From: Vreelandella alkaliphila
Lineage (GTDB): Bacteria > Pseudomonadota > Gammaproteobacteria > Pseudomonadales > Halomonadaceae
DNA length: 64,000 nt
Direction of reading: 5' to 3'
Assembly: GCF_016107625.1 (NCBI RefSeq)
Contig: NZ_JABASV010000001.1
Span: forward strand, 186,001-250,000
Shown here in pieces: positions 38,714 through 47,659 of the stretch (the stretch's first letter is position 1; the number at the start of each line of letters is the position of its first letter). Under the pieces are notes generated by a model. The model was not told the DNA's origin, did not search any database, and worked only from the letters and a program-made list of their open reading frames with translations. The position numbers and the translations under genes were made by a program.

Positions 38714-41155
38714 TGGCTCTGCCCGCTCGCGCTCATCTCGGCGGGTTTCAGCTTCTGTCGGGCGCGGAGCAGGTTTTGGCGGCGCTGGCCGCTTTCGCGG
38801 GCTATCCCCGTCTTCATCACTGATCTTCCCTCCCCTGCTCTTGTCACCCGGCTCATCGAGCGTGAAATCCGTGCCGGTGCGCTCTTTTCCCGTAGGCTCT
38901 TCTCTCGCAGTCTCATCGGGCATACGATCTTGCCGACGATTTTCTGAACGCGCCTCCATGCTGACACTGAGACGCGGTACGCCCAGATCGATTTCCTGCG
39001 CTTCCATGCGTTGCTTCAATAGCAAGTTAAAGGCACGCGATACGTCCCACTGCATTTCTGGTGCTGTGCGAAAACGCATGCGCAAAATAGGGCAACCATC
39101 TTCAAAGCCCTGTACACCCTGCATTTCTAAAGGTGACCAAATATAGTGACGCATCATAGGGTCTTTGCGTAACTCTTGTGCTGTCTCTTGCATCAGCGTA
39201 ATTGCATCATCGATTTTCATCGCATAAGGGATACGAATCCGCATTAGCGCAATACCGAATTGGCGCGACATGTTATGAATCGACTCAATACGGCTAAAGG
39301 TAATGATATGGACAACCCCATCTAAATCACGCAGCTTTACAGTACGTAGCGTTAAGCCCTCAACAGTCCCCATATGACCATTAATCTGAACGAAGTCATC
39401 CACCGCCAGGGAGTCTTCAATCAGAATAAAAATCCCGGTGATTAAATCCTGCACCAACGTTTGAGCACCAAAACCAATCGCCAGACCGATGACACCCGCA
39501 CCCGCGAGTAGTGGTGTAACATTAACGCCAAGATTTGCTAACCCGGCAATCACCGCAATAATCAAAATCGTCACAAAAATAACATTACGAATCATCGGCG
39601 TAATGGTTTGCGCCCGGGCTTGATTCACTCGCCTACCGCGAGAACGCGCGGGTGACGTTAGCGCCCGTTGAATAGCCGTATCAGCAAAGATCCATACCAG
39701 CCAAGCCAGCAGAATAGTTGCCCCTAGACTTACCAATGCTTGACCAATGCGGGCACTGGCTACCGCTTGCTGACCAAGGCCAAACAGCGAACCGCCCCAA
39801 ACCTGCATAAACAGTTCAGCGAATACCATCCAGGCGCACAGGTGGGCAAGTACAAAGCCGAAGCGCTCTAAACGCTTACGATATTGGCTGTAACGACGGC
39901 GATGACGGCGTTTACCCAAGCGCTCTGACTGACGTCTCAACAAGCCCGTCACCACTAACGTCAACACTAATAAGCTTGCCGAGATAATCGAGCGCGCAAG
40001 CGCTGTACCCACATCGCCCACGGTGATAAAGATCGCCAATAATGAGCCACCCACCATCAGCAGCGCAGGAATATGCCAGAGGCCGCCCAGCGCACGGACC
40101 ATCTCAACGGCGGCACTCGCATCACGGCGCTGCTTGTAAGGGCGGTTACAGATCAAATGACGAACAGGTCGTTTAAACTTAAAGATAAAGCGCGCCGACA
40201 GCAGCGCAGCCAACATATTCGCAAGCACAGACACTAAGCTGGAAAGCTCACTACCCAGCAACTCAACCAAGCGGGTAGAGTTAACCGCGTCGCCCAAAGC
40301 GATTAATGCGCCAATGACAAACAGACCACGCAAGGCTTTTTGTTGCAGCACCTGTACCGCTGTAAAACGATGGCCGCGGCTGAAAAACGCAATGACCGTT
40401 TCAATCACCACCGACAACGCGCGACCACACACACAAACGTAAGCCACAACCAATACAACCGCTCGGCCTGGGCTGTAAGGTAATATCTGCCCAATCCCTA
40501 GCGTAATCGCGAATGACAGTGCCCAAGGCAGCATGCGACGTAAAAAGTGCACCGCCAATAACCATGCTTTCGGGTCTCGAGGCAAATCAAGCGGCCATTC
40601 TCGTCGTGTGGCGATCAAACGCCCAAACGCAATCATAACGACCAGCAGCGTCCCCCAAATGACACCAAGGACGGCGCCTTCAGCCACTGCGCGTAACGCC
40701 TCCCCCTGGTCAGCACCATCATTTAATGCGCGTAAATCCTCAGCCCCTTGAACCAACTGTCGTGACCATTCATCAACCGGCGAATCGCCAGCCTGAGCCT
40801 GCTCGCCAATATCGGTCAGCGTATCGGCTAATGCGCCCAGCAGGCCTTGATGAACGATTTTGTCCTCTTCGCTAGCCTCGGTGGCAAGCTGCAATTCACG
40901 CAGAGAGTCGAGCAGCGCTCTACGCTGCTCTTCATTCTCCAGCATTGCAATCACATCGCTAAGCGAGCTTTGGAAGCGTTCACTACTGACACTCTGCTCT
41001 TCTGATGCATCACTGCCTCCCCCCAGGCTTGGCAGAGAAACGCTCTGCGCCTGAGCGAAGGTCATCACACCTATGAGTAGCGTCAAAAAAACGCCTAACA
41101 CGATATTGATTGTCCAGTGCTGTCGCACGCTTGACTCCCGAAAATGAACTGACAT
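38630..41155 (-). CDS. Large MscS-family mechanosensitive channel (YbiO-like)
   Basis: 841 residues. A signal peptide is followed by a periplasmic helical region (about 40-150) and multiple membrane helices (about 158-500). The MscS core follows: pore helix with Gly/Ala packing (LLAGAGVIGLAIGFGAQTLVQ, 549-569), beta domain (DDFVQINGHMGTVEGLTLRTVKL) and alpha/beta domain to about 735. A charged, Pro-rich tail of about 105 residues ends the protein. Such channels release solutes on hypo-osmotic shock, relevant in a halophile. The tail's last codons overlap the J-like gene antisense. It is divergent from the amidoligase gene. Confidence 0.92.
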   Translation of the reverse strand: MSVHFRESSVRQHWTINIVLGVFLTLLIGVMTFAQAQSVSLPSLGGGSDASEEQSVSSERFQSSLSDVIAMLENEEQRRALLDSLRELQLATEASEEDKIVHQGLLGALADTLTDIGEQAQAGDSPVDEWSRQLVQGAEDLRALNDGADQGEALRAVAEGAVLGVIWGTLLVVMIAFGRLIATRREWPLDLPRDPKAWLLAVHFLRRMLPWALSFAITLGIGQILPYSPGRAVVLVVAYVCVCGRALSVVIETVIAFFSRGHRFTAVQVLQQKALRGLFVIGALIALGDAVNSTRLVELLGSELSSLVSVLANMLAALLSARFIFKFKRPVRHLICNRPYKQRRDASAAVEMVRALGGLWHIPALLMVGGSLLAIFITVGDVGTALARSIISASLLVLTLVVTGLLRRQSERLGKRRHRRRYSQYRKRLERFGFVLAHLCAWMVFAELFMQVWGGSLFGLGQQAVASARIGQALVSLGATILLAWLVWIFADTAIQRALTSPARSRGRRVNQARAQTITPMIRNVIFVTILIIAVIAGLANLGVNVTPLLAGAGVIGLAIGFGAQTLVQDLITGIFILIEDSLAVDDFVQINGHMGTVEGLTLRTVKLRDLDGVVHIITFSRIESIHNMSRQFGIALMRIRIPYAMKIDDAITLMQETAQELRKDPMMRHYIWSPLEMQGVQGFEDGCPILRMRFRTAPEMQWDVSRAFNLLLKQRMEAQEIDLGVPRLSVSMEARSENRRQDRMPDETAREEPTGKERTGTDFTLDEPGDKSRGGKISDEDGDSPRKRPAPPKPAPRPTEAETRRDERERAEPSTYAKPKAQGEPKGETYASTNGEQGDE

Positions 41156-41256
41156 AACACGCCGATTAGTGAGCGTTTACTTAACTTTATACTCTCAGCC
41201 TTAATGCGTGACTGTGATAGGCTGTTGGCTTAAACGTTCACCTCAAGGATACCGAG

Positions 41257-42264
41257 ATGACGCTGCAAGCTCCTCCTAACCGTACCAATAGTGATGGAAA
41301 AACAAGGCGTGTCGGTGTGGAAATCGAATTCGCCGGACTTCCGCCGCATGATACCGCTGAACTGGTACGCGAGCTATTTGGGGGTGAGCTTAACGTGGTA
41401 AGTCCCCATCGGCTACTCGTTGAAGCGACTCGATGGGGCAAGTTCGGTATTGAGCTGGATACTCAGTATGCTCATCCTGATAAAACGTTACTTGAAGAAC
41501 ACCATGAAAGCGACAGTGAATGGGCACGCCAGCAGCGCCATCGGCGAATAGAGTTCCATCAAAAAACCCGTGAACTAATTGGCGACATGGTGACGGGCTT
41601 AGTGCCTACTGAAATTGTCTGTCCGCCGATTCCCTGGAATGAGCTAGAGGAACTAGACCAGTTATTTGGTGCTCTGCGTGACAAAGGCGCGAAAGGCACC
41701 GATGCCAGTTTACTCTACGGATTTGGCTTGCATCTAAATCCTGAAGTAGAACGGTTTGACGTTGGTTACCTTCTGGCCATGATGCAAGCGTACTTGCTGC
41801 TCGCCAGCTGGCTGCGCGATGAGATCAAAGTCGACATTACCCGTGAAGTACTGCCTCACGCCAATCCATTTCATAAAGAGTACGCCCTAAAAGTCCTGGA
41901 CTCTGGTTATCAGCCTGATTTAGATACGTTTATCGATGACTATCTGCACTACAACCCAACGCGTAATCGAGAGTTAGACCTACTGCCGCTGTTTGCGCAC
42001 CTGCGTCCTGACCATCCCCATGAGCTGCTTCATAGCCAGCTCACTAAACCACGCCCAACGTTTCATTACCGGCTACCCAATGCGCAACTTTCTCAGCCCA
42101 GTTGGGGGTCAGTTGTGGAGTGGAATCGCTGGGTTGAGGTAGAAAAGCTAGCCGCAAACAGTGACGTGCTGCGTGCTCGCTGCGATGAGTATATTGCTGA
42201 ACACAGCCAACCGTGGTGGAAACGCTGTAAAGCGAAGCTGCTTGGCCTATTGAAGTCATCCTAA
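41257..42264 (+). CDS. Amidoligase-family protein (putative ATP-dependent amide-bond ligase)
   Basis: 335 residues with the Amidoligase_2 (glutamine-synthetase-fold) pattern: N-terminal RVGVEIEFAGL carrying the metal-binding Glu pair, WGKFGIELDTQ, TEIVCPPIPWNELEELDQLF, FGLHLNPEV and NPFHKEYALKVLD. A basic Trp/Lys end follows (PWWKRCKAKLLGLLK). The family was predicted by comparative genomics to form amide bonds on peptides or small molecules; the substrate is unknown. The C26 amidotransferase gene begins 29 bp downstream. This pairing recurs for the family, so the two likely act in one pathway. Confidence 0.85.
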   Translation: MTLQAPPNRTNSDGKTRRVGVEIEFAGLPPHDTAELVRELFGGELNVVSPHRLLVEATRWGKFGIELDTQYAHPDKTLLEEHHESDSEWARQQRHRRIEFHQKTRELIGDMVTGLVPTEIVCPPIPWNELEELDQLFGALRDKGAKGTDASLLYGFGLHLNPEVERFDVGYLLAMMQAYLLLASWLRDEIKVDITREVLPHANPFHKEYALKVLDSGYQPDLDTFIDDYLHYNPTRNRELDLLPLFAHLRPDHPHELLHSQLTKPRPTFHYRLPNAQLSQPSWGSVVEWNRWVEVEKLAANSDVLRARCDEYIAEHSQPWWKRCKAKLLGLLKSS

Positions 42265-42293
42265 ACACACTGCCTTAGTGAGAACGTGCCAGC

Positions 42294-42965
42294 ATGTCTC
42301 GACCGCTTATTGGGATTACAACCTCTGATCAAAAAAGCCATCTAGCGTGGTGGTTTGACTGGTTCGCCGTATGGCGACATGGCGGCCAACCGCTTCGCTT
42401 GTCCCCTTCACGCCCCTTACCTGCCCACCTTGACGGGCTAATTATTGGTGGCGGCGATGATATTCAAGCACATCTTTACGGCGGCGAAGTACAGCTGGAT
42501 GTGCGGCTAGACCCAGCCCGCGATGAACTAGAGCTCAATCTACTCGGCCGATTTATTCCGCAAAATACTCCTGTATTGGGAATTTGCCGGGGGGCGCAGC
42601 TAATCAACGTCCATTTAGGTGGCACCCTCGACCCTGATATTTACACCACCCATGAAGGTCTGAAACGACGGCGTACTGTGCTACCGCGTAAGACAGTAGA
42701 TATTGTCGGAGGTAGCAAGCTTTATCAGCTATTAGGCGTCACATGGTGTCGCGTGAATAGCCTGCACCATCAGGCGGTCAATCAAGCAGGTGGCGGCATC
42801 AATATTGTCGCCCGCGACCGAGACGGGCTAGTCCAGGGAATTGAGTCGACAAAACATGATTTTTTGATTGGCGTGCAGTGGCATCCCGAGTGGCTTATTT
42901 TCAACCGCCCCCAGCAGCGTTTAATTAGTGCACTGGTGGCGGCAGCGAAACAAGGTGCAGGTTAG
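42294..42965 (+). CDS. Class I glutamine-amidotransferase-like hydrolase (peptidase C26 family)
   Basis: 223 residues with a gamma-glutamyl-hydrolase/PuuD-like fold. It opens PLIGITTSDQK, with GLIIGGGDDIQ and the nucleophile C98 in VLGICRGAQLINVHLGG. The triad partners are H197 and E199 in GVQWHPEW. Family members hydrolyse gamma-glutamyl amides. It directly follows the amidoligase gene, so it may trim or reverse the amide made there, or supply ammonia. It is shorter than PuuD (about 254 residues). Confidence 0.9.
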   Translation: MSRPLIGITTSDQKSHLAWWFDWFAVWRHGGQPLRLSPSRPLPAHLDGLIIGGGDDIQAHLYGGEVQLDVRLDPARDELELNLLGRFIPQNTPVLGICRGAQLINVHLGGTLDPDIYTTHEGLKRRRTVLPRKTVDIVGGSKLYQLLGVTWCRVNSLHHQAVNQAGGGINIVARDRDGLVQGIESTKHDFLIGVQWHPEWLIFNRPQQRLISALVAAAKQGAG

Positions 42966-42986
42966 AAACCTGCGTACCGCCTCTGG

Positions 42987-43490
42987 CTAGCCTTTTAAGG
43001 CTGCCAGCGCGGCCTCGTAATCAGGCTCATTTTTCAGCTCGCCTACCAGCTCACTGTGCAACACGCGGTTGTCTGCATCAAGCACTACCACGGCACGGGC
43101 GCACAATCCTTCCATTGCACTATTAGCCAATGCGACACCCCAAGCTTCTTGGAACTCTCGATGGCGGAAGGTAGACAAGGTTTCAACGTTATCTAACCCT
43201 TCTGCACCGCAAAAGCGCTTGGCTGCAAATGGCAGGTCAGCAGACACGACCAGTACAACGGTATTATCCAATTGCGAGGCCAGTTCATTGAACCGTCGAG
43301 TAGACACCGCACAAGTGGGCGTATCCACACTGGGGATAATATTCAGCACTTTGCGCTTGCCCGAATAAGTATCGAGGGTAACATCTTCTAAATTGGCATT
43401 GGTGAGCGTCATCAGCGGAGCAGTTTGACCTGGAGCAGGTAGCATCCCTGCCACATCCATGGGCTCGCCAGCACGCGTTATCTGTTGCAT
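42987..43490 (-). CDS. tpx: Thiol peroxidase (atypical 2-Cys peroxiredoxin)
   Basis: 167 residues. Reduces hydroperoxides using thioredoxin. The peroxidatic Cys is C60 (PSVDTPTCAVSTRRFN) and the resolving Cys C94 (RFCGAEGL), the Tpx spacing. The start has TTAGGAG 6 nt upstream. It is convergent with the amidoligase/C26 pair, 21 bp between stop codons. Confidence 0.95.
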   Translation of the reverse strand: MQQITRAGEPMDVAGMLPAPGQTAPLMTLTNANLEDVTLDTYSGKRKVLNIIPSVDTPTCAVSTRRFNELASQLDNTVVLVVSADLPFAAKRFCGAEGLDNVETLSTFRHREFQEAWGVALANSAMEGLCARAVVVLDADNRVLHSELVGELKNEPDYEAALAALKG

Positions 43491-43564
43491 ATTAGGCTCC
43501 TAATATAAAGCTAAAAAGGTGTATGGTGAGGGCTACCACCTTACAGGGCAATGCCCTGATTGGG

Positions 43565-43606
43565 CTAACCTTTCCTCTCTAACCTTTCTTCGCTAACCTT
43601 ACCTCT
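43565..43606. repeat. Three tandem 14-bp imperfect repeats
   Basis: CTAACCTTTCCTCT, CTAACCTTTCTTCG and CTAACCTTACCTCT run head to tail with no spacer, ending 20 bp before the ATG of the amidotransferase gene. A short palindrome CAGGGC-AAT-GCCCTG (43544-43558) precedes them. They lie between the divergent tpx and amidotransferase starts, so they may be regulator-binding or simply slippage-derived. Confidence 0.8.
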
Positions 43607-43626
43607 GACAGGACAACGAGAACGCC

Positions 43627-44343
43627 ATGACCTCTTTAGTCATTATCAAAACCGGTGACGCCTTCCCTGAAGTGGTCGACCAATACGGTGATTTCGAGCA
43701 ACTCTTTATCAATCAGCTTTCGACGGCACTGCCGACACATCTGTCACTCAAGGTTTGGGATGCACGCAAACAAGGTGTTCCTCCTTCACCCACCTCATTC
43801 GCCGGCATTATGCTCACGGGTTCCCACAGCATGGTGAGCGAACAGGAGCCGTGGAGCGAGGCGCTAAAACCTTGGCTTGAGCAAGCGTTAGCCGAGAACG
43901 TCCCTATGCTTGGCGTGTGCTATGGTCACCAGTTGATGGCGTCAGCATTCGGGGGCATTAGCGATTACCACCCTGCTGGAAGAGAATCAGGAACGCGCAA
44001 TGTTCGGCTTACCCAAGCAGGCCATCAAGACCCCCTGTTTAGCAAACTGCCCACACACTTCTCGGCTCACCTGACCCACGCCCAGTCCGTCATGCAGTTG
44101 CCACCCAATGCCACGGTGTTGGCGCATAACAACCACGATGCTCATCAAGCATTACGTTATGGCCCCCGCCAATGGAGCGTGCAGTTTCACCCAGAGTTCA
44201 CCCGACCAGTGATGCATGCTTATATCGAGCGCCAGAAAGCCGCATTGCGCGACCAAGGTGAAAATCCTGACGCTCTCATTGACGCGATCACCGACACTCA
44301 AGCGGCCTCTAGCCTACTGCGCCATTTCCTACGCTTTACGTAA
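43627..44343 (+). CDS. Class I glutamine amidotransferase (GuaA-N-like, stand-alone)
   Basis: 238 residues, stand-alone GATase1. The oxyanion region is FAGIMLTGSHSMVSE, the nucleophile C98 in MLGVCYGHQLMA, and the triad completes with H188 and E190 in WSVQFHPEF. These YfeJ/GuaA-like proteins are often annotated as GMP-synthase-like, but no synthetase domain is fused. The partner enzyme is unknown. It is not in an operon with the C26 gene (tpx intervenes on the other strand). Its last 8 bp overlap nfi tail to tail. Confidence 0.88.
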   Translation: MTSLVIIKTGDAFPEVVDQYGDFEQLFINQLSTALPTHLSLKVWDARKQGVPPSPTSFAGIMLTGSHSMVSEQEPWSEALKPWLEQALAENVPMLGVCYGHQLMASAFGGISDYHPAGRESGTRNVRLTQAGHQDPLFSKLPTHFSAHLTHAQSVMQLPPNATVLAHNNHDAHQALRYGPRQWSVQFHPEFTRPVMHAYIERQKAALRDQGENPDALIDAITDTQAASSLLRHFLRFT

Positions 44344-45028
44344 GCCGCTTTTGGTCGCGTCTTGATGCAAGCCGATCCGCTAATCGCGTGGGTTCTGGTA
44401 ACTTAGTGCGTCCTAAACAGCGCACCACCCAGTCAAGCGATGTTTCAAGGGATAATCGATGCCCTGGCGACACGAACACCGGTTTCACATTTTCCCGCGA
44501 GCGTAGCACGGCACCAATAACGTCGTTACCTGATGTTAGAGGCGCCCAATCCCCCCGCGTGTTTCCCACCTCTGCATGCTGCCCCGTTAAGCGGGACTTA
44601 GCGATGCCGATCGTCGGTAAATTTAGCCACAGCCCCAGGTGGGCAGCGACACCAAGCCGCCGAGGATGTGCAATCCCCTGCCCATCGACCATTACCAGCT
44701 CTGGTGTGATCGTCAGCTTAGCGAATGCTTCCAGAGCGGCTGGGATCTCGCGAAAAGAGAGCAGACCAGGAATATAAGGCATCCGCGTTGGCTCACGATG
44801 AACCACCTGCTCTACCACAGCCAAATGCTGTGTGCTGTCAGGCTGCCACGCTAAAACGACGACCGCCGCCCGAGTGATATCACCACCCGCTTCAAACCCA
44901 ATATCGACCCCAGCAATGTGGTGCACAGAACCGATACGATCAGTGGATTCAAGTCGTTTCGCCAGCTCTGTTTGCAGCGCTACGGCCTCTTTTGGAGCTA
45001 AATTCCAGTCATGTAGCGGTGCGTCCAT
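44336..45028 (-). CDS. nfi: Endonuclease V (deoxyinosine 3'-endonuclease)
   Basis: 230 residues. Nicks DNA near deoxyinosine. Family motifs are intact: IAGVDIGFEAGGDITRAAVVVL (metal Asp), MPYIPGLLSFREIPAALEA (damage-wedge PYIP), ELVMVDGQGIAHPRRLGVAAHLG (second Asp) and TIGIAKSRLTG. The overlap with the amidotransferase gene is 8 bp, convergent. Confidence 0.97.
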   Translation of the reverse strand: MDAPLHDWNLAPKEAVALQTELAKRLESTDRIGSVHHIAGVDIGFEAGGDITRAAVVVLAWQPDSTQHLAVVEQVVHREPTRMPYIPGLLSFREIPAALEAFAKLTITPELVMVDGQGIAHPRRLGVAAHLGLWLNLPTIGIAKSRLTGQHAEVGNTRGDWAPLTSGNDVIGAVLRSRENVKPVFVSPGHRLSLETSLDWVVRCLGRTKLPEPTRLADRLASRRDQKRLT

Positions 45029-45094
45029 GCATCCTCCTTTTACTGAACCATCATCATACTAACGTAGCTCAACTTCCCAGCTGCAATAACAGGC

Positions 45095-45131
45095 AAAAAA
45101 AATCCCCTTAAGCCGCAGGGCGTAAGGGGAT
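45095..45131 (-). terminator. Intrinsic terminator downstream of deaD
   Basis: On the minus strand ATCCCCTTA, a 12-nt GC-rich loop region, TAAGGGGAT and then a T-run of eight. The stem is 9 bp perfect. It lies about 60 bp after the deaD stop codon and before the nfi start. Confidence 0.9.
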
Positions 45132-45189
45132 AGAACGATCGTTAAACGTCGTTTTAAAGCACCATTATAATATGGCGCTATACATTAAC

Positions 45190-46902
45190 TTAAGCGCGTT
45201 CGCGGCGACGAACGGGTGCATCACCGTCATCACGACGACGACGTGGAGCACGCTCAGGTGCACTGTCTTCACTAATTTCTAACGGGCGACCAGCAACGCG
45301 GGCTCGCGCCATTTTCGCCAGAATAGTGGAAGGCAGGCCACTGGGTAGTTCAACTACCGAGAAAGCGTTGCGGATATCAATACGACCGATACGGGCGCCT
45401 TCGATGCCACCTTCGTTCGCCAGTGCACCAACCAGTTGACCAGGCTTAACGCCATCTTTATGGCCAACAGAAACACGGTAACGAATCATACCTTCGCTAG
45501 GTGCGCTTGAGCGCTCGCGACGGCCACCGGGCTTGCCACCAGGCGCGCTATCACGCGTAGTGCGCTCTTTACGCGGTGCTTGCAAGCGTCCAATCGGCGC
45601 TTCGTCAGCACGTGCCATCGCGGCAAAAGCACAAGCTAGCTCAACGGCATCATGGCCTTCTTCTACCAGGCGCTCAACCAGTGCGCGCTGCTCTTCAGCA
45701 CCTTTGGTCAGGGCTGCTACAACGCGATGATGGAACACGTCATCACGGTGAGCGCGAATAGCGGCTTCGTCTGGCAGCGGCATTTCAGTCATTTTCTGAC
45801 CGGTAGCCTGCTCCATCCAGCCCACTTTACGGCCTTCACGGAAACCAGCGAACGTAATCGCGATACCGCTACGGCCCGCACGACCGGTACGACCGATACG
45901 GTGGGTATAGGCTTCTGCGTCTTGCGGCAGATCGTAGTTGATAACGTGCGTAATACGCGGAACGTCAAGACCACGAGCAGCGACGTCGGTCGCAATCAGC
46001 ACATCAACCTTGCCACGCTTGAGACGTGTAATGGTGCGCTCACGCAGGCTTTGGTCTAGATCGCCAGACAAGCCAGCGGCATTAACGCCACGGGCTGTCA
46101 GCTGTTCAACCAGCGTGGTACAAGCAGCACGAGTACGCACGAAGACAATAGCGGCATCAACCGGCTCAACCTCAAGGATGCGTGCCACTGCTTCAAGCTT
46201 AGCGCCACCATCGACGCGTACAATACGCTGTTCAATGTTTTCACCGGTCGTCGTGCGCGACTCAATCGCGACTTTTACCGGATTAACCAGATAGCGGTTA
46301 ACAATGCGTTCAATTTCAGTCGGCAGCGTTGCCGAGAAGAACACACGCTGAGCATCTTTAGGGGTATCGGCAACCACGCGTTTTACGTCGTCGATAAAGC
46401 CCATGCGCAGCATTTCGTCAGCCTCATCCAGCACGAGTGCCGAAAGACCGTCGAGTTTCAGACTACCGCGATCAAGGTGGTCGATAATACGGCCAGGGGT
46501 GCCAACAATAACCTGGGCACCGCGCTTTAGCGCGCCTAACTGTTCACGGTATTCTTGGCCACCACAAAGGATAGCGACTTCAAGACCCTTGAGGTTTTGG
46601 CCATACTTACTGAATGAAGCCGCAACCTGCTGAGCAAGTTCACGGGTCGGAGCCATAACCAGTACTTGAGGCTCGCGACGGGTAAGTTCTAAACGCGATA
46701 ACAATGGCAATGCAAATGCAGCGGTTTTGCCGGTGCCGGTTTGTGCTTGGCCCAGCATATCGCGGCCTTCCAGCAACGCAGGAATCGTCTGCGCTTGGAT
46801 CGGCGAGGGAATTTCGTAGCCTTGTGCTTCAACAGCAGAGAGAACGGCAGGCAACAGAGCAAGATCGCCGAAGCTCGGCGAAGCGACAGAAGTCGAGGTC
46901 AT
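45190..46902 (-). CDS. deaD: DEAD-box RNA helicase DeaD/CsdA
   Basis: 570 residues. Helicase core motifs: GYEIPSPIQAQTIP (Q), AQTGTGKT (I), PTRELA (Ia), GTPGR, DEAD (II), SAT (III), VFVRTRAACTTLVE (IV), TDVAARGLD (V), HRIGRTGRAGR (VI). A C-terminal DbpA-type RNA-binding domain (IRYRVSVGHKDGVKPGQLVGALANEGG) and an Arg/Asp-rich tail follow. It acts in ribosome assembly and RNA decay, especially in the cold. The ATG follows AAGGTG and is preceded by a GCCGG-A5-CCGGC hairpin. More than 200 bp of structured DNA upstream suggests a long leader. Confidence 0.96.
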   Translation of the reverse strand: MTSTSVASPSFGDLALLPAVLSAVEAQGYEIPSPIQAQTIPALLEGRDMLGQAQTGTGKTAAFALPLLSRLELTRREPQVLVMAPTRELAQQVAASFSKYGQNLKGLEVAILCGGQEYREQLGALKRGAQVIVGTPGRIIDHLDRGSLKLDGLSALVLDEADEMLRMGFIDDVKRVVADTPKDAQRVFFSATLPTEIERIVNRYLVNPVKVAIESRTTTGENIEQRIVRVDGGAKLEAVARILEVEPVDAAIVFVRTRAACTTLVEQLTARGVNAAGLSGDLDQSLRERTITRLKRGKVDVLIATDVAARGLDVPRITHVINYDLPQDAEAYTHRIGRTGRAGRSGIAITFAGFREGRKVGWMEQATGQKMTEMPLPDEAAIRAHRDDVFHHRVVAALTKGAEEQRALVERLVEEGHDAVELACAFAAMARADEAPIGRLQAPRKERTTRDSAPGGKPGGRRERSSAPSEGMIRYRVSVGHKDGVKPGQLVGALANEGGIEGARIGRIDIRNAFSVVELPSGLPSTILAKMARARVAGRPLEISEDSAPERAPRRRRDDGDAPVRRRERA

Positions 46903-47409
46903 TAATCACACCTTGGTAGGCCGGTTTTTCCGGCAAAAAACATCGTAAGCGTCTCTGACTCTGCTCGTTAATACGCGTGACAATGCATATTAATAAACAA
47001 GGATCCGCAAGGCGGATATCATCATCAATGGAGTCGGAGACGCCGGTCGCACCTAGCATTCGGTTAGCAAACACCGCATAAGCGGGCTAACCGCTGTGGC
47101 GACCTTCTGCGCCGATTTCACCCGTTTGGTGAAATGCTGGAGGCGCGCCATCTTCACAGCAATGAACATCTGCAGTTGGCAAGATGTTCCAGCAAGCATT
47201 TCACTTCGTAGTCAAAGCTACATAGGAAATTGCTTATCGTCGTGATGGAGGGGTCAACACATGCGAGGAGGGCGCATCCTAACACCGCCAGTCGCTTATG
47301 ACCAGTCTTTTTGCTTTAACCGTTCTTAATACTCAGGCTTGCACATATTCACTGTTCGTCTAACCTGAGAAGTGCCTAACGATGTTCACTAACTTCAAGG
47401 AGTGATGCT
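46903..47409. other. Structured divergent region upstream of deaD and csbD
   Basis: About 500 bp without a supportable gene. It holds a small hairpin (46920-46934, GCCGG/CCGGC) just before the deaD ribosome site and a large nested inverted repeat (47129-47204, separate entry). A rightward promoter for the CsbD gene must lie near 47330-47390; I do not see a clear -35/-10 pair. It may contain a long deaD leader. Confidence 0.55.
47129..47204. repeat. Nested inverted repeat (stem within stem) upstream of deaD
   Basis: Outer arms GTGAAATGCT (47129-47138) and AGCATTTCAC (47195-47204) are perfect complements. Inside them GAACATCT (47164-47171) and AGATGTTC (47182-47189) form a second perfect 8-bp stem with a 10-nt loop. 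There is no T-run, and both flanking genes point away, so it is not a terminator for either. A structured RNA leader, small RNA or cruciform are possible. Confidence 0.75.
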
Positions 47410-47607
47410 ATGAACTGGGATCAAATTGAAGGCAGTTGGAAAGAAATGAAAGGAAAAGCTCGCGCAAGCTGGGGCGAATTAACTGACGATGAGCTTACCC
47501 AGATTGGCGGCAAGAAGGATCAACTTGTTGGCAAGCTACAGCAGAAATATGGCTTAGAGCGGGAAGAAGCCGAACGCCGTGCTGATGAATGGGCGAACGA
47601 TCTTTAA
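47410..47607 (+). CDS. CsbD/YjbJ-family stress protein
   Basis: 65 residues: MNWDQIEGSWKEMKGKARAS, LTDDELTQIGGKKDQLVGKLQQKYG and EEAERRADEWANDL, the canonical YjbJ pattern, mildly acidic. ATG with AAGGAGTG upstream. The exported PRC-barrel gene follows 52 bp later in the same direction. Unlike the Lys-rich CsbD at 9407 this is a standard family member. Expression is usually general-stress linked; molecular role unknown. Confidence 0.93.
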   Translation: MNWDQIEGSWKEMKGKARASWGELTDDELTQIGGKKDQLVGKLQQKYGLEREEAERRADEWANDL

Positions 47608-47659
47608 CGTTTGTCGTCTAATTAGACCGCACATTTTAATAGCTACATGGAGAGATGCT

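Noticed and set aside
43627-44343. Amidotransferase as part of the amidoligase operon
   Set aside because: tpx lies between them on the opposite strand and the gene has its own upstream region, so a shared transcript is not supported.
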